The notes: generated by a model from the sequence alone, not told the origin. Positions 1 through 10,051 are shown, numbered from the stretch's first letter. The stretch is 64,000 bases of DNA from CAYMZZ01 sp964395095 (GCA_964395095.1 CAYMZZ010000005.1:238406-302405); one strand, 5' to 3'. Made by a program: numbers and translations.

Positions 1-1
1 C

Positions 2-232
2 CTGCGGGTTGTAGCCAAACACGTGCGTTATATGGGCAGCCGGCAGGCTGAAACGGAACTACTGCTGCATTTCGGCCAGCGATTTCTGCAAATGGATATT
101 CCCTTCCAGCAAAGCCCTGTACTGGTGAATCTGTACGAGGGCGTACTGAAAAAGCTAAAAGCGGCTATTGCCACGCTGCACGAAGACCTGCAACATGACT
201 ATAGCCGCCAATTGAAAGAAATTACACTATAG
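2..232 (+). CDS. C-terminal end of an unidentified protein (partial)
   Basis: The reading frame is open from base 2 to a TAG at 230-232, so only the last 76 residues of a gene that starts before the window are visible. The segment is hydrophilic and probably helical, with Leu/Lys/Glu-rich stretches and no membrane segment. I do not recognise the family. Its stop overlaps the stop of the convergent TerC gene (CTA at 227-229 next to TAG at 230-232). An internal GTG at 23 could be mistaken for a start, but the frame continues upstream with ordinary codons, so it is better read as a truncated gene. Confidence 0.6.
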   Translation: MRVVAKHVRYMGSRQAETELLLHFGQRFLQMDIPFQQSPVLVNLYEGVLKKLKAAIATLHEDLQHDYSRQLKEITL

Positions 233-997
233 ATCTTCTCTGTCGGTTCTCAGTTTCACGGTTTCATTCTTGCGCCGCATCCGCATGTTGAGCAATTCTA
301 CCAACAGCGAGAAGGCGATGGTGGTGTAGATATAGCTCTTGCTGATCTCCTGGTGAAATCCTTCCGCTACCAGCATGATGCCAATGGCGATCAGGAAGGA
401 AAGGGCCAGCATTTGCAGCGTGGGATGCTTATTGATAAAATGGGAGATAGGCGCGGCAAATATCATCATCACCACAATGGATACTACCACCGCGATGATC
501 ATGATGGAAACATATTCCACCATGCCAATGGCGGTGAGGATGGAATCGAAGGAGAAAACCGCGTCGATCAGCACAATTTGCAGGATCACCGAGGAAAGGG
601 ATGAGTACACTTTTTTCTTACTCTTGTCTTCCACCGGTTTCTCCAGTTTATGGTGGATTTCAAGCGTACTCTTAAACAGCAGGAACAAACCGCCCGCGAT
701 AAGGATCAGGTCCTTCCAGCTTATACCGAGGGGTTCCCCGTTTTCTTCAATAAAAGAGAGCGTAAACACGGGCTCCTGTAAACGCATGATCCAGGTAATG
801 GTGAGCAAAAGGCCTACACGGAATACCATGGCCAGCAAGAGTCCGATATTGCGCGCCTTACGCTGCTGCGAAGGCTCCAGCTTGTCGGAAATGATCGAAA
901 TAAAGATGATATTGTCCACTCCCAGCACGATTTCCAAAAAAGCAAGGGTTAGCAAACTCAACCATACGGAGGGATCCGAAAAATCAGGCCATATCAT
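227..997 (-). CDS. TerC family integral membrane protein
   Basis: This 256-residue multi-pass membrane protein belongs to the TerC family, which is linked to metal ion (often manganese) homeostasis and tellurium resistance. Two family motifs with acidic residues inside membrane helices are visible: EIVLGVDN at about residues 22-29 and DAVFSFDS at about 145-152. A charged cytoplasmic loop (about 115-130, rich in Lys and Glu) separates the two halves. ATG at 997 is preferred to an in-frame TTG at 1003. The tail is basic and ends convergent with the preceding gene. The family is clear; the exact substrate is not shown by the sequence. Confidence 0.88.
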   Translation of the reverse strand: MIWPDFSDPSVWLSLLTLAFLEIVLGVDNIIFISIISDKLEPSQQRKARNIGLLLAMVFRVGLLLTITWIMRLQEPVFTLSFIEENGEPLGISWKDLILIAGGLFLLFKSTLEIHHKLEKPVEDKSKKKVYSSLSSVILQIVLIDAVFSFDSILTAIGMVEYVSIMIIAVVVSIVVMMIFAAPISHFINKHPTLQMLALSFLIAIGIMLVAEGFHQEISKSYIYTTIAFSLLVELLNMRMRRKNETVKLRTDREDL

Positions 998-1083
998 AAG
1001 CAACGGGTATTAAAGTGATAAAGTTAAGGCCTGCCTGCAAAGTATCCATTTTTTTTGCCCAAGCGGCTTTTGTAATATTGCCC

Positions 1084-2328
1084 ATGGCCAGTTGCCTCAT
1101 TCGAAATATCAAATTACTGGTTGGGGTTCAGAGCCCCGACAAACCACTTCGCGGCGAAGCACTGGCCCACCTGCCTTCCCTGGAAAATGCATATCTCCTG
1201 ATAGAGGACGGGCAAATTGCCGCTTATGGGACCATGGGCAATGCAAAGCATGGAGACTCGAAGGCCGACGAGGTAATAGATGCCAGCGAAAGATTTGTAT
1301 GGCCTGCCTGGTGCGATTCGCATACCCATCTCGTATTTGCCCAAAGCCGGGAAAATGAATTTGTGGATAAAATCCGTGGCCTGAGCTATGCAGAGATCGC
1401 CGCCAGGGGCGGTGGTATTCTCCACTCGGCGGCCAGGCTGGCGGATATGTCGGAGGATGCTTTGTTTAACCTGGCCTGGAAAAGGTTGCAGGAGATCAGC
1501 CAAATGGGCACGGCGGCTGTTGAAATCAAGAGTGGTTATGGATTGAGCATGGAAGCTGAATTGAAAATGCTCCGCGTTATACGGCGCTTACGCGAAAAAT
1601 CAGCCCTGATCATCAAGTCCACTTTTCTCGGCGCCCATGCCATTCCGCTGGCCTACCGCGAGAATCGCGAAGCCTATATACAATTGCTGATAGATGAAAT
1701 GCTGCCTGTAATTGCAGCGGAAAAGCTGGCCGATTATATTGATGTTTTTTGTGAAACGGGTTTCTTTAGCCCCGATGAAATGGATCGTATTTGCAGGGCG
1801 GGTATGGCTTTTGGATTGAAGCCCAAGGTGCATGTGAATCAGTTGAACAGTATCGGAGGCCTGCAAACCGCGCTTCGCTGGCCGGCCAGGAGTGTGGATC
1901 ATTTGGAAACCATGACCGGGCAGGATATCCGGGACCTGGGTCAATCGGAAACAATAGGGACCCTGTTGCCGTCGGCAGCATTCTTTCTGCGCATGCCCTT
2001 TCAACCTGCCAGGCAACTCATAGATGCTGGTGCGGCTATCGCGCTGGCCAGCGACTTCAACCCTGGTTCTTCTCCTTCTGGCAACATGAATTTTGTGGTT
2101 TCCCTGGCTTGCATTCAAATGCGCATGTTGCCGGAGGAAGCCATCAACGCAGCTACCATCAATGGCGCTTTCGCAATGGATTCGGCCGCCGAAAGCGGCA
2201 GCATCGCCATCGGGAAAAGGGCCGACCTGATCCTGACCCAACCCATGCCCAGCCTCGCCTATTTCCCCTATGCTTTTGGAACCCGTTTGGTGGAAAAGGT
2301 TTTCGTTTATGGAAATCGCTGCCAATAG
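1084..2328 (+). CDS. hutI: Imidazolonepropionase
   Basis: HutI hydrolyses 4-imidazolone-5-propionate to N-formimino-L-glutamate, the third step of histidine breakdown, in the cytoplasm. The 414-residue protein is of usual length for this amidohydrolase. It shows the metal pair H80-T-H82, the EIKSGYGL segment at about 147-154, further likely metal or catalytic residues H250 and H273, and ASDFNPGSSPSG with D324. ATG at 1084 is chosen because the protein then begins at the conserved N-terminal beta strand; the longer frame from GTG 1015 adds an unlike extension. It leads a plus-strand run with an antiporter and hutG, which supports a histidine-utilisation role. hutH and hutU are not in this window. 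Confidence 0.93.
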   Translation: MASCLIRNIKLLVGVQSPDKPLRGEALAHLPSLENAYLLIEDGQIAAYGTMGNAKHGDSKADEVIDASERFVWPAWCDSHTHLVFAQSRENEFVDKIRGLSYAEIAARGGGILHSAARLADMSEDALFNLAWKRLQEISQMGTAAVEIKSGYGLSMEAELKMLRVIRRLREKSALIIKSTFLGAHAIPLAYRENREAYIQLLIDEMLPVIAAEKLADYIDVFCETGFFSPDEMDRICRAGMAFGLKPKVHVNQLNSIGGLQTALRWPARSVDHLETMTGQDIRDLGQSETIGTLLPSAAFFLRMPFQPARQLIDAGAAIALASDFNPGSSPSGNMNFVVSLACIQMRMLPEEAINAATINGAFAMDSAAESGSIAIGKRADLILTQPMPSLAYFPYAFGTRLVEKVFVYGNRCQ

Positions 2329-2395
2329 GTATTAATGGCGATGCATTAGTCGAAAGCGCTAACGTATTCTCCCCTTAATTTCCTAAATTCGAAGA

Positions 2396-4576
2396 ATGAT
2401 AATATCCCTGAATACGCTGTTGAATATCAAATTTCCCCTTACAGATCCGGTACCAATTTTTACCATCGTCCTGTTTATTATCCTGCTGGCCCCATTATTA
2501 CTCCGAAAACTTCGAATACCCAGCATTATCGGCCTCATAATCGCGGGTATGGCCATTGGTGATTACGGGTTTAATATTGTGGCGAAGGGTAGTATTGATT
2601 TGTTTAGCCAGGCCGGTTTGCTCTACATCATGTTCCTGGCCGGGCTGGAGCTTGACATGGCAGAGTTCAAGAAAAATACGTATAAAAGCCTGGTGTTTGG
2701 TTTCCTCACTTTCGCACTTCCGTTGGCAATGGGTTATTGGGTTTGTATGGAAATCCTCCAGTTTGATCAAATGGCCAGTTTGCTCATCTCCAGCATGTTT
2801 GCCACGCATACACTGGTTGCCTATCCATTGGCCAGCAGGATGGGTATTGCCAAAAATGAAGCGGTGACCATCACGGTTGGAGGTACCATCATTACCGATA
2901 CTGCAGTGCTTTTGATTCTGGCGGTTATAGCCGGATCGGCACAGGGTAATCTCGACCAGGCATTCTGGAGCAGGCTTATCATCTCATTCGTTGTTTTCGC
3001 ACTTATAGTGGGGGTAGGGTTTCCGCTGCTGGGCCGATGGTTTTTCAAGAAAATAAAAGATGATCAAACCATCCATTTCATTTTTGTGCTCGCCCTGGTA
3101 TTCCTGGCTGCTTTTCTCGCTGAGCTGGCAGGTGTGGAATCGATTATCGGCGCCTTTTTGGCAGGCCTTGCATTAAATCAGTTGATTCCGCATTCTTCGG
3201 CCCTTATGAACAGGATCGAGTTTGCCGGCAATGCCATATTCATTCCCTTTTTTCTGATCAGCGTGGGTATGATCGTAGACTTGCGCATCCTTCTCAAAGG
3301 TCCGCAAGCCCTGATCATTGCCGGGATACTAACCACGGTAGCGCTAAGCTCCAAGTGGCTGGCTGCCTGGGTAACTCAAATGATATTTCGCTACAACAAA
3401 CATCAGCGACAGCTCATCTTCGGACTCAGCAGCGCCCATGCTGCCGCAACTATTGCCGTGGTATTGATAGGATACAATATGAAAATTATCGACGAGAATG
3501 TTTTAAACGGCACCATTATTCTTATCCTCATCACTTGTATGGTGGGTTCATTTGTTACCGCCAATGCCGCTAAAAGGCTTGCGCTGCTGGAAGCCAACCG
3601 GGAACCGGAGGTCATCAATCTGCACCAGCGCATACTCATCCCGGTAACGGATAAAAAGCACATGGAGCCCCTGATTGACCTGGCCGTTTTGTTGGATGAA
3701 AAAAAGGAGACCGACCCTATCTATTTACTGAATGTGGTACAGGACCAGGAAGGCGTAAAGGAAAGAGTCTTGCTCGAAAACAAGAATATGGAAGCGGCAT
3801 TAAAGCATGCGGCTGAAACGGAAACCAATGTGAACCTGCTTACCCGTGTTGACCTGAACCCGGTGAATGGTATTACGAAAGCCGTAAAGGAGATGCTGAT
3901 ATCGGATGTGATCGTAGACTGGAACGACAAATCAACAGCCACGCCCGACTTTTTTCTTTCCAAATTGTTTGGTACCACCACCAATAATTTGCTTGATAGT
4001 ACCTGGGAAACGGTATACCTCTCCAAGCTTATTGGACCGCTGAATACGACCACCCGGATAGTGCTGCTGGTTACCCCTGATGCGCAATATGAAATCGGAT
4101 TTGGACATTGGGTAATGAAAGTGGGCAAGCTTTCAAAACAGTTGAATGCCCGCATTCTTCTATTTTCCACCAGCGACACTTCCTTAGCCGTGGAGGGGGA
4201 ACTGAAGAAAAACCGACAGAAGGCGGATATTGCCCTTTTTTCCTATAGCCCGCAGGACGATATCAGCAATATCACGCGAAAAGTGAAACCCGATGATCTG
4301 ATTATTACCGTCGGCGCCCGTAAGGGTACCATTTCCTATAATGGTAATTTTGAGAATACGGTCGCCAGGCTTTCCAAACAGTTTCAGGAGAATAACTTTA
4401 TTGCTATCTATGCTGAGCAGGATCAGGGTGAAGTTTCGGAAGTGGGTATGCAATCGCAGGATATTACGCTTACGCCCATTCAGGACCAGATCGATAACCT
4501 CAATAAGATAGGAAAAGCGGTGAAGAAGATTTTCCGAAGAGACGATTCCGGTAATGAAACTGAAAAACAGGATTGA
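2396..4576 (+). CDS. Kef-type (CPA2) cation:proton antiporter with C-terminal USP-like region
   Basis: The first 400 or so residues form about twelve hydrophobic segments of the monovalent cation:proton antiporter-2 fold, including FLAGLELD at about 80-87 and an ESIIGAFLAGL segment typical of the family. The last 300 residues are soluble and resemble universal-stress-protein domains rather than the TrkA-N domain of KefB/KefC. It should exchange Na+ or K+ for protons at the inner membrane. It begins 67 bases after hutI and ends 32 bases before hutG, so it is probably cotranscribed with histidine catabolism. The ion preference cannot be read from the sequence. Confidence 0.88.
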   Translation: MIISLNTLLNIKFPLTDPVPIFTIVLFIILLAPLLLRKLRIPSIIGLIIAGMAIGDYGFNIVAKGSIDLFSQAGLLYIMFLAGLELDMAEFKKNTYKSLVFGFLTFALPLAMGYWVCMEILQFDQMASLLISSMFATHTLVAYPLASRMGIAKNEAVTITVGGTIITDTAVLLILAVIAGSAQGNLDQAFWSRLIISFVVFALIVGVGFPLLGRWFFKKIKDDQTIHFIFVLALVFLAAFLAELAGVESIIGAFLAGLALNQLIPHSSALMNRIEFAGNAIFIPFFLISVGMIVDLRILLKGPQALIIAGILTTVALSSKWLAAWVTQMIFRYNKHQRQLIFGLSSAHAAATIAVVLIGYNMKIIDENVLNGTIILILITCMVGSFVTANAAKRLALLEANREPEVINLHQRILIPVTDKKHMEPLIDLAVLLDEKKETDPIYLLNVVQDQEGVKERVLLENKNMEAALKHAAETETNVNLLTRVDLNPVNGITKAVKEMLISDVIVDWNDKSTATPDFFLSKLFGTTTNNLLDSTWETVYLSKLIGPLNTTTRIVLLVTPDAQYEIGFGHWVMKVGKLSKQLNARILLFSTSDTSLAVEGELKKNRQKADIALFSYSPQDDISNITRKVKPDDLIITVGARKGTISYNGNFENTVARLSKQFQENNFIAIYAEQDQGEVSEVGMQSQDITLTPIQDQIDNLNKIGKAVKKIFRRDDSGNETEKQD

Positions 4577-4608
4577 TTAAAATAGCATACCCGAACCAAA
4601 TCATCAAC

Positions 4609-5685
4609 ATGTCGCTCAAAATTCCTCACCTCAAATGGTACTGTAAGCCCGATGTATTGTCGTTGACCAAAGTTCGCCGGTACGAAACCAAGTTAGGCGA
4701 GCGGGTGCAGGCCTGCCGCCCGGGGCAGGATCCGGAGGAATTTTTTCACCAGTGTTCTGCCCGCTTTGTATTGCTGGGCATACCGGAAGATATTGGCATA
4801 AAGGCCAATCTTGGAATGGGTGGAGCCGATACAGCCTGGCTCCCCTTTCTACAGCAATTCCTGAATATACAAAGCAATGATTTCCTCGATGGGCAGGAAC
4901 TCGCGCTGGCCGGTCATTTCGATTTTGGCGATATACAATACCTGATTGACCATACCGCCAAAGGGGAGGAGGAGAAAGTGGAGGCCTACCGACATGCTGT
5001 TAACAGCATAGATGAGGAGGTGGAACAGATGGTGAAATGGTTGACCAGTATGGGAAAGATTCCGATCGTGATCGGGGGTGGTCACAACAATGCCTATCCG
5101 CTTATTAAAGGCGCTGCCAAGGGCTGGCATAAAGCGGGCCTGTTACCATTGGCCCAAATCAACTGCATCAACCTTGATGCGCATGCCGATTATCGTCCGT
5201 CGGAAGGAAGGCATAGTGGCAACGGGTTCCGCTATGCGGAAGAAGATGGCTTCTTGCAGAAATACTGCATCATCGGCTTACATGAGAATTATCTTCCGCA
5301 GAATGTATGGATGGATATTGTGAACAATCCCTTTATCGACTGCATTACATTCGAAGACATTTTTGTGCATGAGAAGCGAAGCTTTATGCAGGCGGTAGCG
5401 CATGCCACGGGTTTTACGGAAGACAGTTTAACCGGCATAGAACTCGATCTGGATTGCCTCGCGAATGCGTTAAGCAGTGCACGCACGCCTGTAGGGTTGA
5501 GTCCGTTGCATGCCCGCCAGTATATCAGTTTTGCCGCGGCCGACAGCAAGCCGGCCTACCTCCATATTTGTGAAGGAGCCACCCGGCTTTCCGACGGAAG
5601 CACCGATATGGGTACCGGAAAACTGATCAGCTACCTGGTCAGCGATTTTCTGAAAGCCATGCAGCCTCTCCCACGCATGGCCTGA
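4609..5685 (+). CDS. hutG: Formimidoylglutamase (arginase/agmatinase family)
   Basis: This 358-residue ureohydrolase-fold enzyme most likely splits N-formimino-L-glutamate into glutamate and formamide, the last step of one histidine pathway. Manganese ligands are visible: H159 in GGGHNN, D190-x-H192-x-D194 in LDAHADYR, and D280-x-D282 in ELDLDC. ATG at 4609 is preferred; an in-frame TTG at 4573 would overlap the antiporter stop. The role is inferred from hutI two genes upstream, because arginase-fold members with other substrates share these motifs. Its TGA ends one base before the convergent patatin gene. Confidence 0.83.
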   Translation: MSLKIPHLKWYCKPDVLSLTKVRRYETKLGERVQACRPGQDPEEFFHQCSARFVLLGIPEDIGIKANLGMGGADTAWLPFLQQFLNIQSNDFLDGQELALAGHFDFGDIQYLIDHTAKGEEEKVEAYRHAVNSIDEEVEQMVKWLTSMGKIPIVIGGGHNNAYPLIKGAAKGWHKAGLLPLAQINCINLDAHADYRPSEGRHSGNGFRYAEEDGFLQKYCIIGLHENYLPQNVWMDIVNNPFIDCITFEDIFVHEKRSFMQAVAHATGFTEDSLTGIELDLDCLANALSSARTPVGLSPLHARQYISFAAADSKPAYLHICEGATRLSDGSTDMGTGKLISYLVSDFLKAMQPLPRMA

Positions 5686-7923
5686 TCAGAAGGGGATACC
5701 GAGATTGATAAAGGATTGAACTTTGCCCGTTTGATCGCTATACATCAGACTCAATTCCAGCGGCCCCAGCGCGAAATTGTAGGAGAAGGTTAGCGCGTAG
5801 CCAGTATAGAAATCTCTTGCCTGAAAAAAGGCGCTTTTACTGATGAAATTGTTCAGCAATATATTCGCCCTGGCGGTGAGATAGGCATTGGGAAAAATGG
5901 AATGCCGCAAGCCTCCCTGCAGGCTGGCGAAGGAGGCGCTATAAACCGATCCCTCGAGCAATCCGGCAAATACTACCTGCCTCCGGTAAAAACGTTGCAG
6001 GCCTCCAATCACGAATTCATTCATGATATTACGGCCATAGTTGAAGTTGAGGCCCGACTGCGCATGGAGAAAACCCACCCATTTACTATGGAAGGGAGTG
6101 TAAGCCTCCAGGTTGAGCATGGCATAGTGGAAGGCTTTACGCTCCACACCCAGCGAATCCGGGTTGGGAATAGGCTCATCTTCCCGTAGAAATTCCACCT
6201 TCAAATTTTGTCCCTGTATTTGCCCCGCTTCCAGATTCAGTTTAAGACCACGGGTGGGGAAAATATTGCGATCAAGTGTGTGGTGGTTTAGGTAGGTGTA
6301 AAAACTATTGAACTGACTTCTTCCCCGGAAAGCAAGATTGGGGCTGATGGTAGGATTATATTTTAGCCATTCAAACCGATGACCGAGGCCCAATGAAATA
6401 TTGCGATTGGTGGAATACTGCAATCGCTCATTTACTTCCCAGTAGTTTTGCTTATACACACCGGTTTGCTTAAACTCATCGTAAGCGATAAAATCGAAGC
6501 GGTCGAACTGGGTTTTGGCGATGAGAGCAAAATTTTTAAGGCGCCCCAGGTATTGCAGGTGTTCGCCTTTGAGCCGGAATGTTTCGCCCAGATTAATGCT
6601 GACAAGGCTGCGTGAGTTGGGCGTTATAAAATTGCGGGTGGTGAAATTGCCAATGAGTCCGATGCCGGTAAAGCGGGAATAATGTAATCCCGCTTTGGCG
6701 AAGGTGAAGGGGTTTTCCAGCACGGAAAAAACGATATGCGCGCTGCCATCAGGTTTAGGTTGCAGTGAGTAAGTTACCCGTTTGTAATAACGGGTGCCAA
6801 ATGCCTTGCGCACCATCTTTCCCAATTGACCGGAACTGTACTTTTCTCCGGTACGGAAACCCATGGTATTGATGAAGAAGCCTCGGGTGGTTTTCTCCAG
6901 TCCTTCCACGGCAAAGGAACTGACCCATACACTGTCCACTTGCGGGAGCCGGTCTTTTGGCGGTGTAACCACCCCATACAATTGATTCAACGAATCGGCC
7001 AGTTTCTTAAACTGGGGATAGAGCGAGCGGCCAACGGCAAGGCCTTCCTGGATAATCGCTTCCGCATCGGCAAAGCTGCCCATATTGTAATCATCCAGCT
7101 TGAAGGGGATATAGAGATCGCAGAGAGGAATTTCTTTTCGGCTGTCTTCGCTTTCGCGGAAAAAAGCGACCTGCAATAGTATCTGGAAAACGTTCCTTAC
7201 TTTATCGGAGGGGAGGAGTCCGGTGGCCACATTGCTGCCGATAACATAATCGGCTCCCAGGTCCTTTACATCTTTCACTGGGAAATTGCGCACAATCCCC
7301 CCGTCAACCAGGCGCAGGCTATCATAATCCACGGCGGTAAATATGGAGGGTATGGCCATGCTGGCGCGGATGGCCGTGATGATTTCACCCCGATCCATTA
7401 CTACCGCATTGCCGCTGCCAACATCAGTGCTGATGCTTCGGAATGGAATACTGAAATCGTCGAAATCCTTGATCGGATAAACCGGGAAATAGAGCTCCGA
7501 AAATTTGAGCCAAAGTTCCTGCGCTTCCAGCAGCCCGGTTGACAATTGAAACCGGTGATTGATCCAGGGCAATTCAATCACGTATTTGGAGGATTCGTCT
7601 TTTTCTTCCATGAACAGGCTGCGCAAGTCGGCGCCATTACGCAGCAGCACATCCCATTCCACATTTCGGGCTATATGCAGGAGGCTGTCGGCGGAATAGC
7701 CAATCGCATAGAGGCTGCCCATGATGGCACCCATGGAAGTGCCGGTAATATAATCGACCTTCAAACCGGCCGAATCAATGGCTTTTAGTATACCCAAATG
7801 TGCCAGCCCCTTGGCGCCACCACCACTTAAGGTGAGTCCGATACGGGGTCTTTTATTCAAACCCTCCTGACCTGCGCTTTGCAATGTCAGCAACAACAAT
7901 AGGGCCGGGATAACGCGACGCAT
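5686..7923 (-). CDS. Patatin-like phospholipase fused to an outer-membrane beta-barrel
   Basis: A 745-residue secreted protein with a signal peptide (about 1-18). The patatin hydrolase domain (about 25-310) has the oxyanion-hole glycines SGGGAKG at 33-39, the GTSMG nucleophile elbow with Ser63, and DGG with Asp207, so the Ser-Asp dyad is intact. A short POTRA-like segment follows, then a barrel of about 350 residues rich in alternating aromatic residues and ending in F. This order resembles PlpD-type (type Vd) autotransporters and RssA-like outer membrane patatins. It is probably an outer-membrane lipid hydrolase. A start at ATG 7923 gives a complete signal peptide. Confidence 0.87.
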   Translation of the reverse strand: MRRVIPALLLLLTLQSAGQEGLNKRPRIGLTLSGGGAKGLAHLGILKAIDSAGLKVDYITGTSMGAIMGSLYAIGYSADSLLHIARNVEWDVLLRNGADLRSLFMEEKDESSKYVIELPWINHRFQLSTGLLEAQELWLKFSELYFPVYPIKDFDDFSIPFRSISTDVGSGNAVVMDRGEIITAIRASMAIPSIFTAVDYDSLRLVDGGIVRNFPVKDVKDLGADYVIGSNVATGLLPSDKVRNVFQILLQVAFFRESEDSRKEIPLCDLYIPFKLDDYNMGSFADAEAIIQEGLAVGRSLYPQFKKLADSLNQLYGVVTPPKDRLPQVDSVWVSSFAVEGLEKTTRGFFINTMGFRTGEKYSSGQLGKMVRKAFGTRYYKRVTYSLQPKPDGSAHIVFSVLENPFTFAKAGLHYSRFTGIGLIGNFTTRNFITPNSRSLVSINLGETFRLKGEHLQYLGRLKNFALIAKTQFDRFDFIAYDEFKQTGVYKQNYWEVNERLQYSTNRNISLGLGHRFEWLKYNPTISPNLAFRGRSQFNSFYTYLNHHTLDRNIFPTRGLKLNLEAGQIQGQNLKVEFLREDEPIPNPDSLGVERKAFHYAMLNLEAYTPFHSKWVGFLHAQSGLNFNYGRNIMNEFVIGGLQRFYRRQVVFAGLLEGSVYSASFASLQGGLRHSIFPNAYLTARANILLNNFISKSAFFQARDFYTGYALTFSYNFALGPLELSLMYSDQTGKVQSFINLGIPF

Positions 7924-7961
7924 TTCGGAATAAGGTTGAGAAGGTGAAAAATCGCAGTAAT

Positions 7962-9953
7962 TTACGATTTTTTCTCTTCGAGTTCCATCAGCTTCTCAAA
8001 TACCTGTTCATATTCCTTCTCCATACGCTGCAAAATGATCGTTTGTTCCTGATGCGCTTTTTCTGTTTGTAGAAATTTGTCCTTGTCGGAATAGGTGGCA
8101 GGGTTGGCCAGTTCCGCGGCCAATGATTCCAAACGGCTTTTCTGTTTGGCTATTTTTTCTTCCAGTTCCTGAAATAAACGTTGCTGCTTTTGCAGTTCTT
8201 TTTTCAGTTCCTTGTTGATGGGCGCATTATTGGGGATATTTTGAGGTGCCGGCATTGTGGTTGCAGCAGGCTGTTGTTTATTTTCTACGGGTTTGCCCTG
8301 GTTTTCTTTGGCCGGTTTTGCGGCTGTTTTTGGCGTGCGGGAATCTTCCTGTTTGGCCATTCTTTCTTTCCAGGCTACCCATTCGTCGTAACCACCCTTG
8401 AATTCCTTGATCTCATGATCGCTGATCTCCCATATTTTATTGGCCGTTTTGGAAATAAAATAACGATCGTGACTCACGAGGATCAAACTGCCTTCGTATT
8501 TCTTCAGCGCTTCGATCAACAACTCGCAACTGTGCATGTCGAGGTGGTTGGTCGGTTCATCCAGCATCAGAAAATTGGCCTTGCTCACCATCGTTTTTGC
8601 GAGGGCCACCCTTGCCTTTTCTCCACCGCTCAGCACCCTGATTTTCTTATCGGAATCATCCCCGCTGAAAAGAAAGCAACCCAAAACGGTACGCAATTCC
8701 ACTTCGGTAAGCTGACTGCCACATTCTTTCATTTCGTCGAGCACCGTGTTGTTCAGGTTTAGCGATTCCAACTGGTGCTGCGCATAGAAACTCTCCTCTA
8801 CATTATGGCCCCATTTTCTTTCGCCTGTGCAGGTTTCGGTGCCGGCAATAATGCGAAGCAGGGTAGACTTACCCTTGCCGTTGGCGCCAATCAGCGCAAT
8901 TTTATCGCCCCTTTCAATTTCGGCATCGGCATTCTCCAAAATGATATTGTCGCCAAATTTTTTTCCTATATGGCGCAGCTCTACCAGCACTTTGCCCGGA
9001 GTTTTATCTATTCTGAAATTAATCTTCAGGTTGGGTCTTTCCATGCTCGCTTCTTCAATACGGTCGAGCTTGTCCAATCGCTTCTGGATACTTTGTGCCT
9101 GTGCCGCTTTGCTGGCTTTGGCCTTAAACCGCTCTACAAATCGCTCCTGCTGCCGGATATAATCCTGCTGGTTTTCGTAGGCCTTTTGTTGCAGGTCCAT
9201 CCGAAGGGCTTTTTCCTTCTCATAAAAGCTATAGTTGCCATTGTAGATGTGCAACTTTTGCTGGTACAGTTCCACTATTTTGGTCACCATGCGGTCGAGA
9301 AAATATTTATCGTGACTCACGATGACAACCGAACCTTTATAATGCTGCAGGTATTTTTCCAGCCATTCAATAGAGGGAAGGTCAAGGTGGTTGGTGGGCT
9401 CATCCAGCAGGAGCAGGTCCGGTTGTTGCAGGATCATTTTTGCCAGCAATACGCGCATACGCCAGCCACCGCTGAATTCTTTGTAAGGACGGTTCAGGTC
9501 GGCGTTGGCAAAGCCCAGCCCCTGCAATACTTCTTCGGTGCGGTGGTGAATATCATAACCGCCGAGTGTTTCCAGCTCATGCAGGCGATCGGAATAATCA
9601 TGCAGCACTTTTTCATCGCCGGTGCGTTCCAGTTCCTTGCCCAGCTCTTCAATTTCTTTCTCCAGTTGCAATACGCGTTCAAAGGCGCCCAGCGCTACCT
9701 GCAGGATGGACTCATCGGTATCAAACGACAGCAGGTCCTGGTGCAGGTAGCCAACGGAAGTGGAACGGCTTCTTTCCACCGTTCCGGCGGAAGGGGAGTA
9801 CTGTCCCACCAATAATTTCAATAGCGTGGATTTGCCTGTACCGTTGTATCCGATCAAACCGATACGTTCATTGGGCTGAATATGCCAGGTAGCATCCTCC
9901 ACAATTGCCCTTGCGCCAAATTCAAATGTTACGTCCTGTAAGCCTGCCAGCAT
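7962..9953 (-). CDS. ABC-F family ATPase (Uup/EttA-like)
   Basis: Two ABC ATPase domains lie in one 663-residue chain with no membrane segments. Walker A motifs are at 35-42 (GYNGTGKS) and 356-363 (GANGKGKS), signature motifs read FSGGW and LSGGE, and both Walker B motifs continue as DEPTNHLD. The inter-domain linker is long and charged (about 240-310). The C-terminus has a Pro/Lys-rich linker followed by a coiled coil (about 580-663), as in Uup. ABC-F proteins act on the ribosome or, for Uup, also affect DNA stability. No antibiotic-resistance role can be assigned. The gene is 38 bases upstream of the patatin gene on the same strand. Confidence 0.92.
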   Translation of the reverse strand: MLAGLQDVTFEFGARAIVEDATWHIQPNERIGLIGYNGTGKSTLLKLLVGQYSPSAGTVERSRSTSVGYLHQDLLSFDTDESILQVALGAFERVLQLEKEIEELGKELERTGDEKVLHDYSDRLHELETLGGYDIHHRTEEVLQGLGFANADLNRPYKEFSGGWRMRVLLAKMILQQPDLLLLDEPTNHLDLPSIEWLEKYLQHYKGSVVIVSHDKYFLDRMVTKIVELYQQKLHIYNGNYSFYEKEKALRMDLQQKAYENQQDYIRQQERFVERFKAKASKAAQAQSIQKRLDKLDRIEEASMERPNLKINFRIDKTPGKVLVELRHIGKKFGDNIILENADAEIERGDKIALIGANGKGKSTLLRIIAGTETCTGERKWGHNVEESFYAQHQLESLNLNNTVLDEMKECGSQLTEVELRTVLGCFLFSGDDSDKKIRVLSGGEKARVALAKTMVSKANFLMLDEPTNHLDMHSCELLIEALKKYEGSLILVSHDRYFISKTANKIWEISDHEIKEFKGGYDEWVAWKERMAKQEDSRTPKTAAKPAKENQGKPVENKQQPAATTMPAPQNIPNNAPINKELKKELQKQQRLFQELEEKIAKQKSRLESLAAELANPATYSDKDKFLQTEKAHQEQTIILQRMEKEYEQVFEKLMELEEKKS

Positions 9954-10051
9954 GTGTTATTATTTGCGAAATGTTTATTGAATCTATAAGTTTCCGGAGG
10001 GCCGGATGAATTGGCAAAAATAAAGAATTACCAGTGGAAGCTCCTTTGATT

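Noticed and set aside
375..1013. 212-residue plus-strand open frame opposite terC
   Set aside because: It is a shadow of terC with no recognisable protein features (runs of Met, Ile and Thr).
7962..9953. Antibiotic-resistance ABC-F protein
   Set aside because: The C-terminal coiled coil and motif pattern fit the Uup/housekeeping group better, and no resistance context is present.
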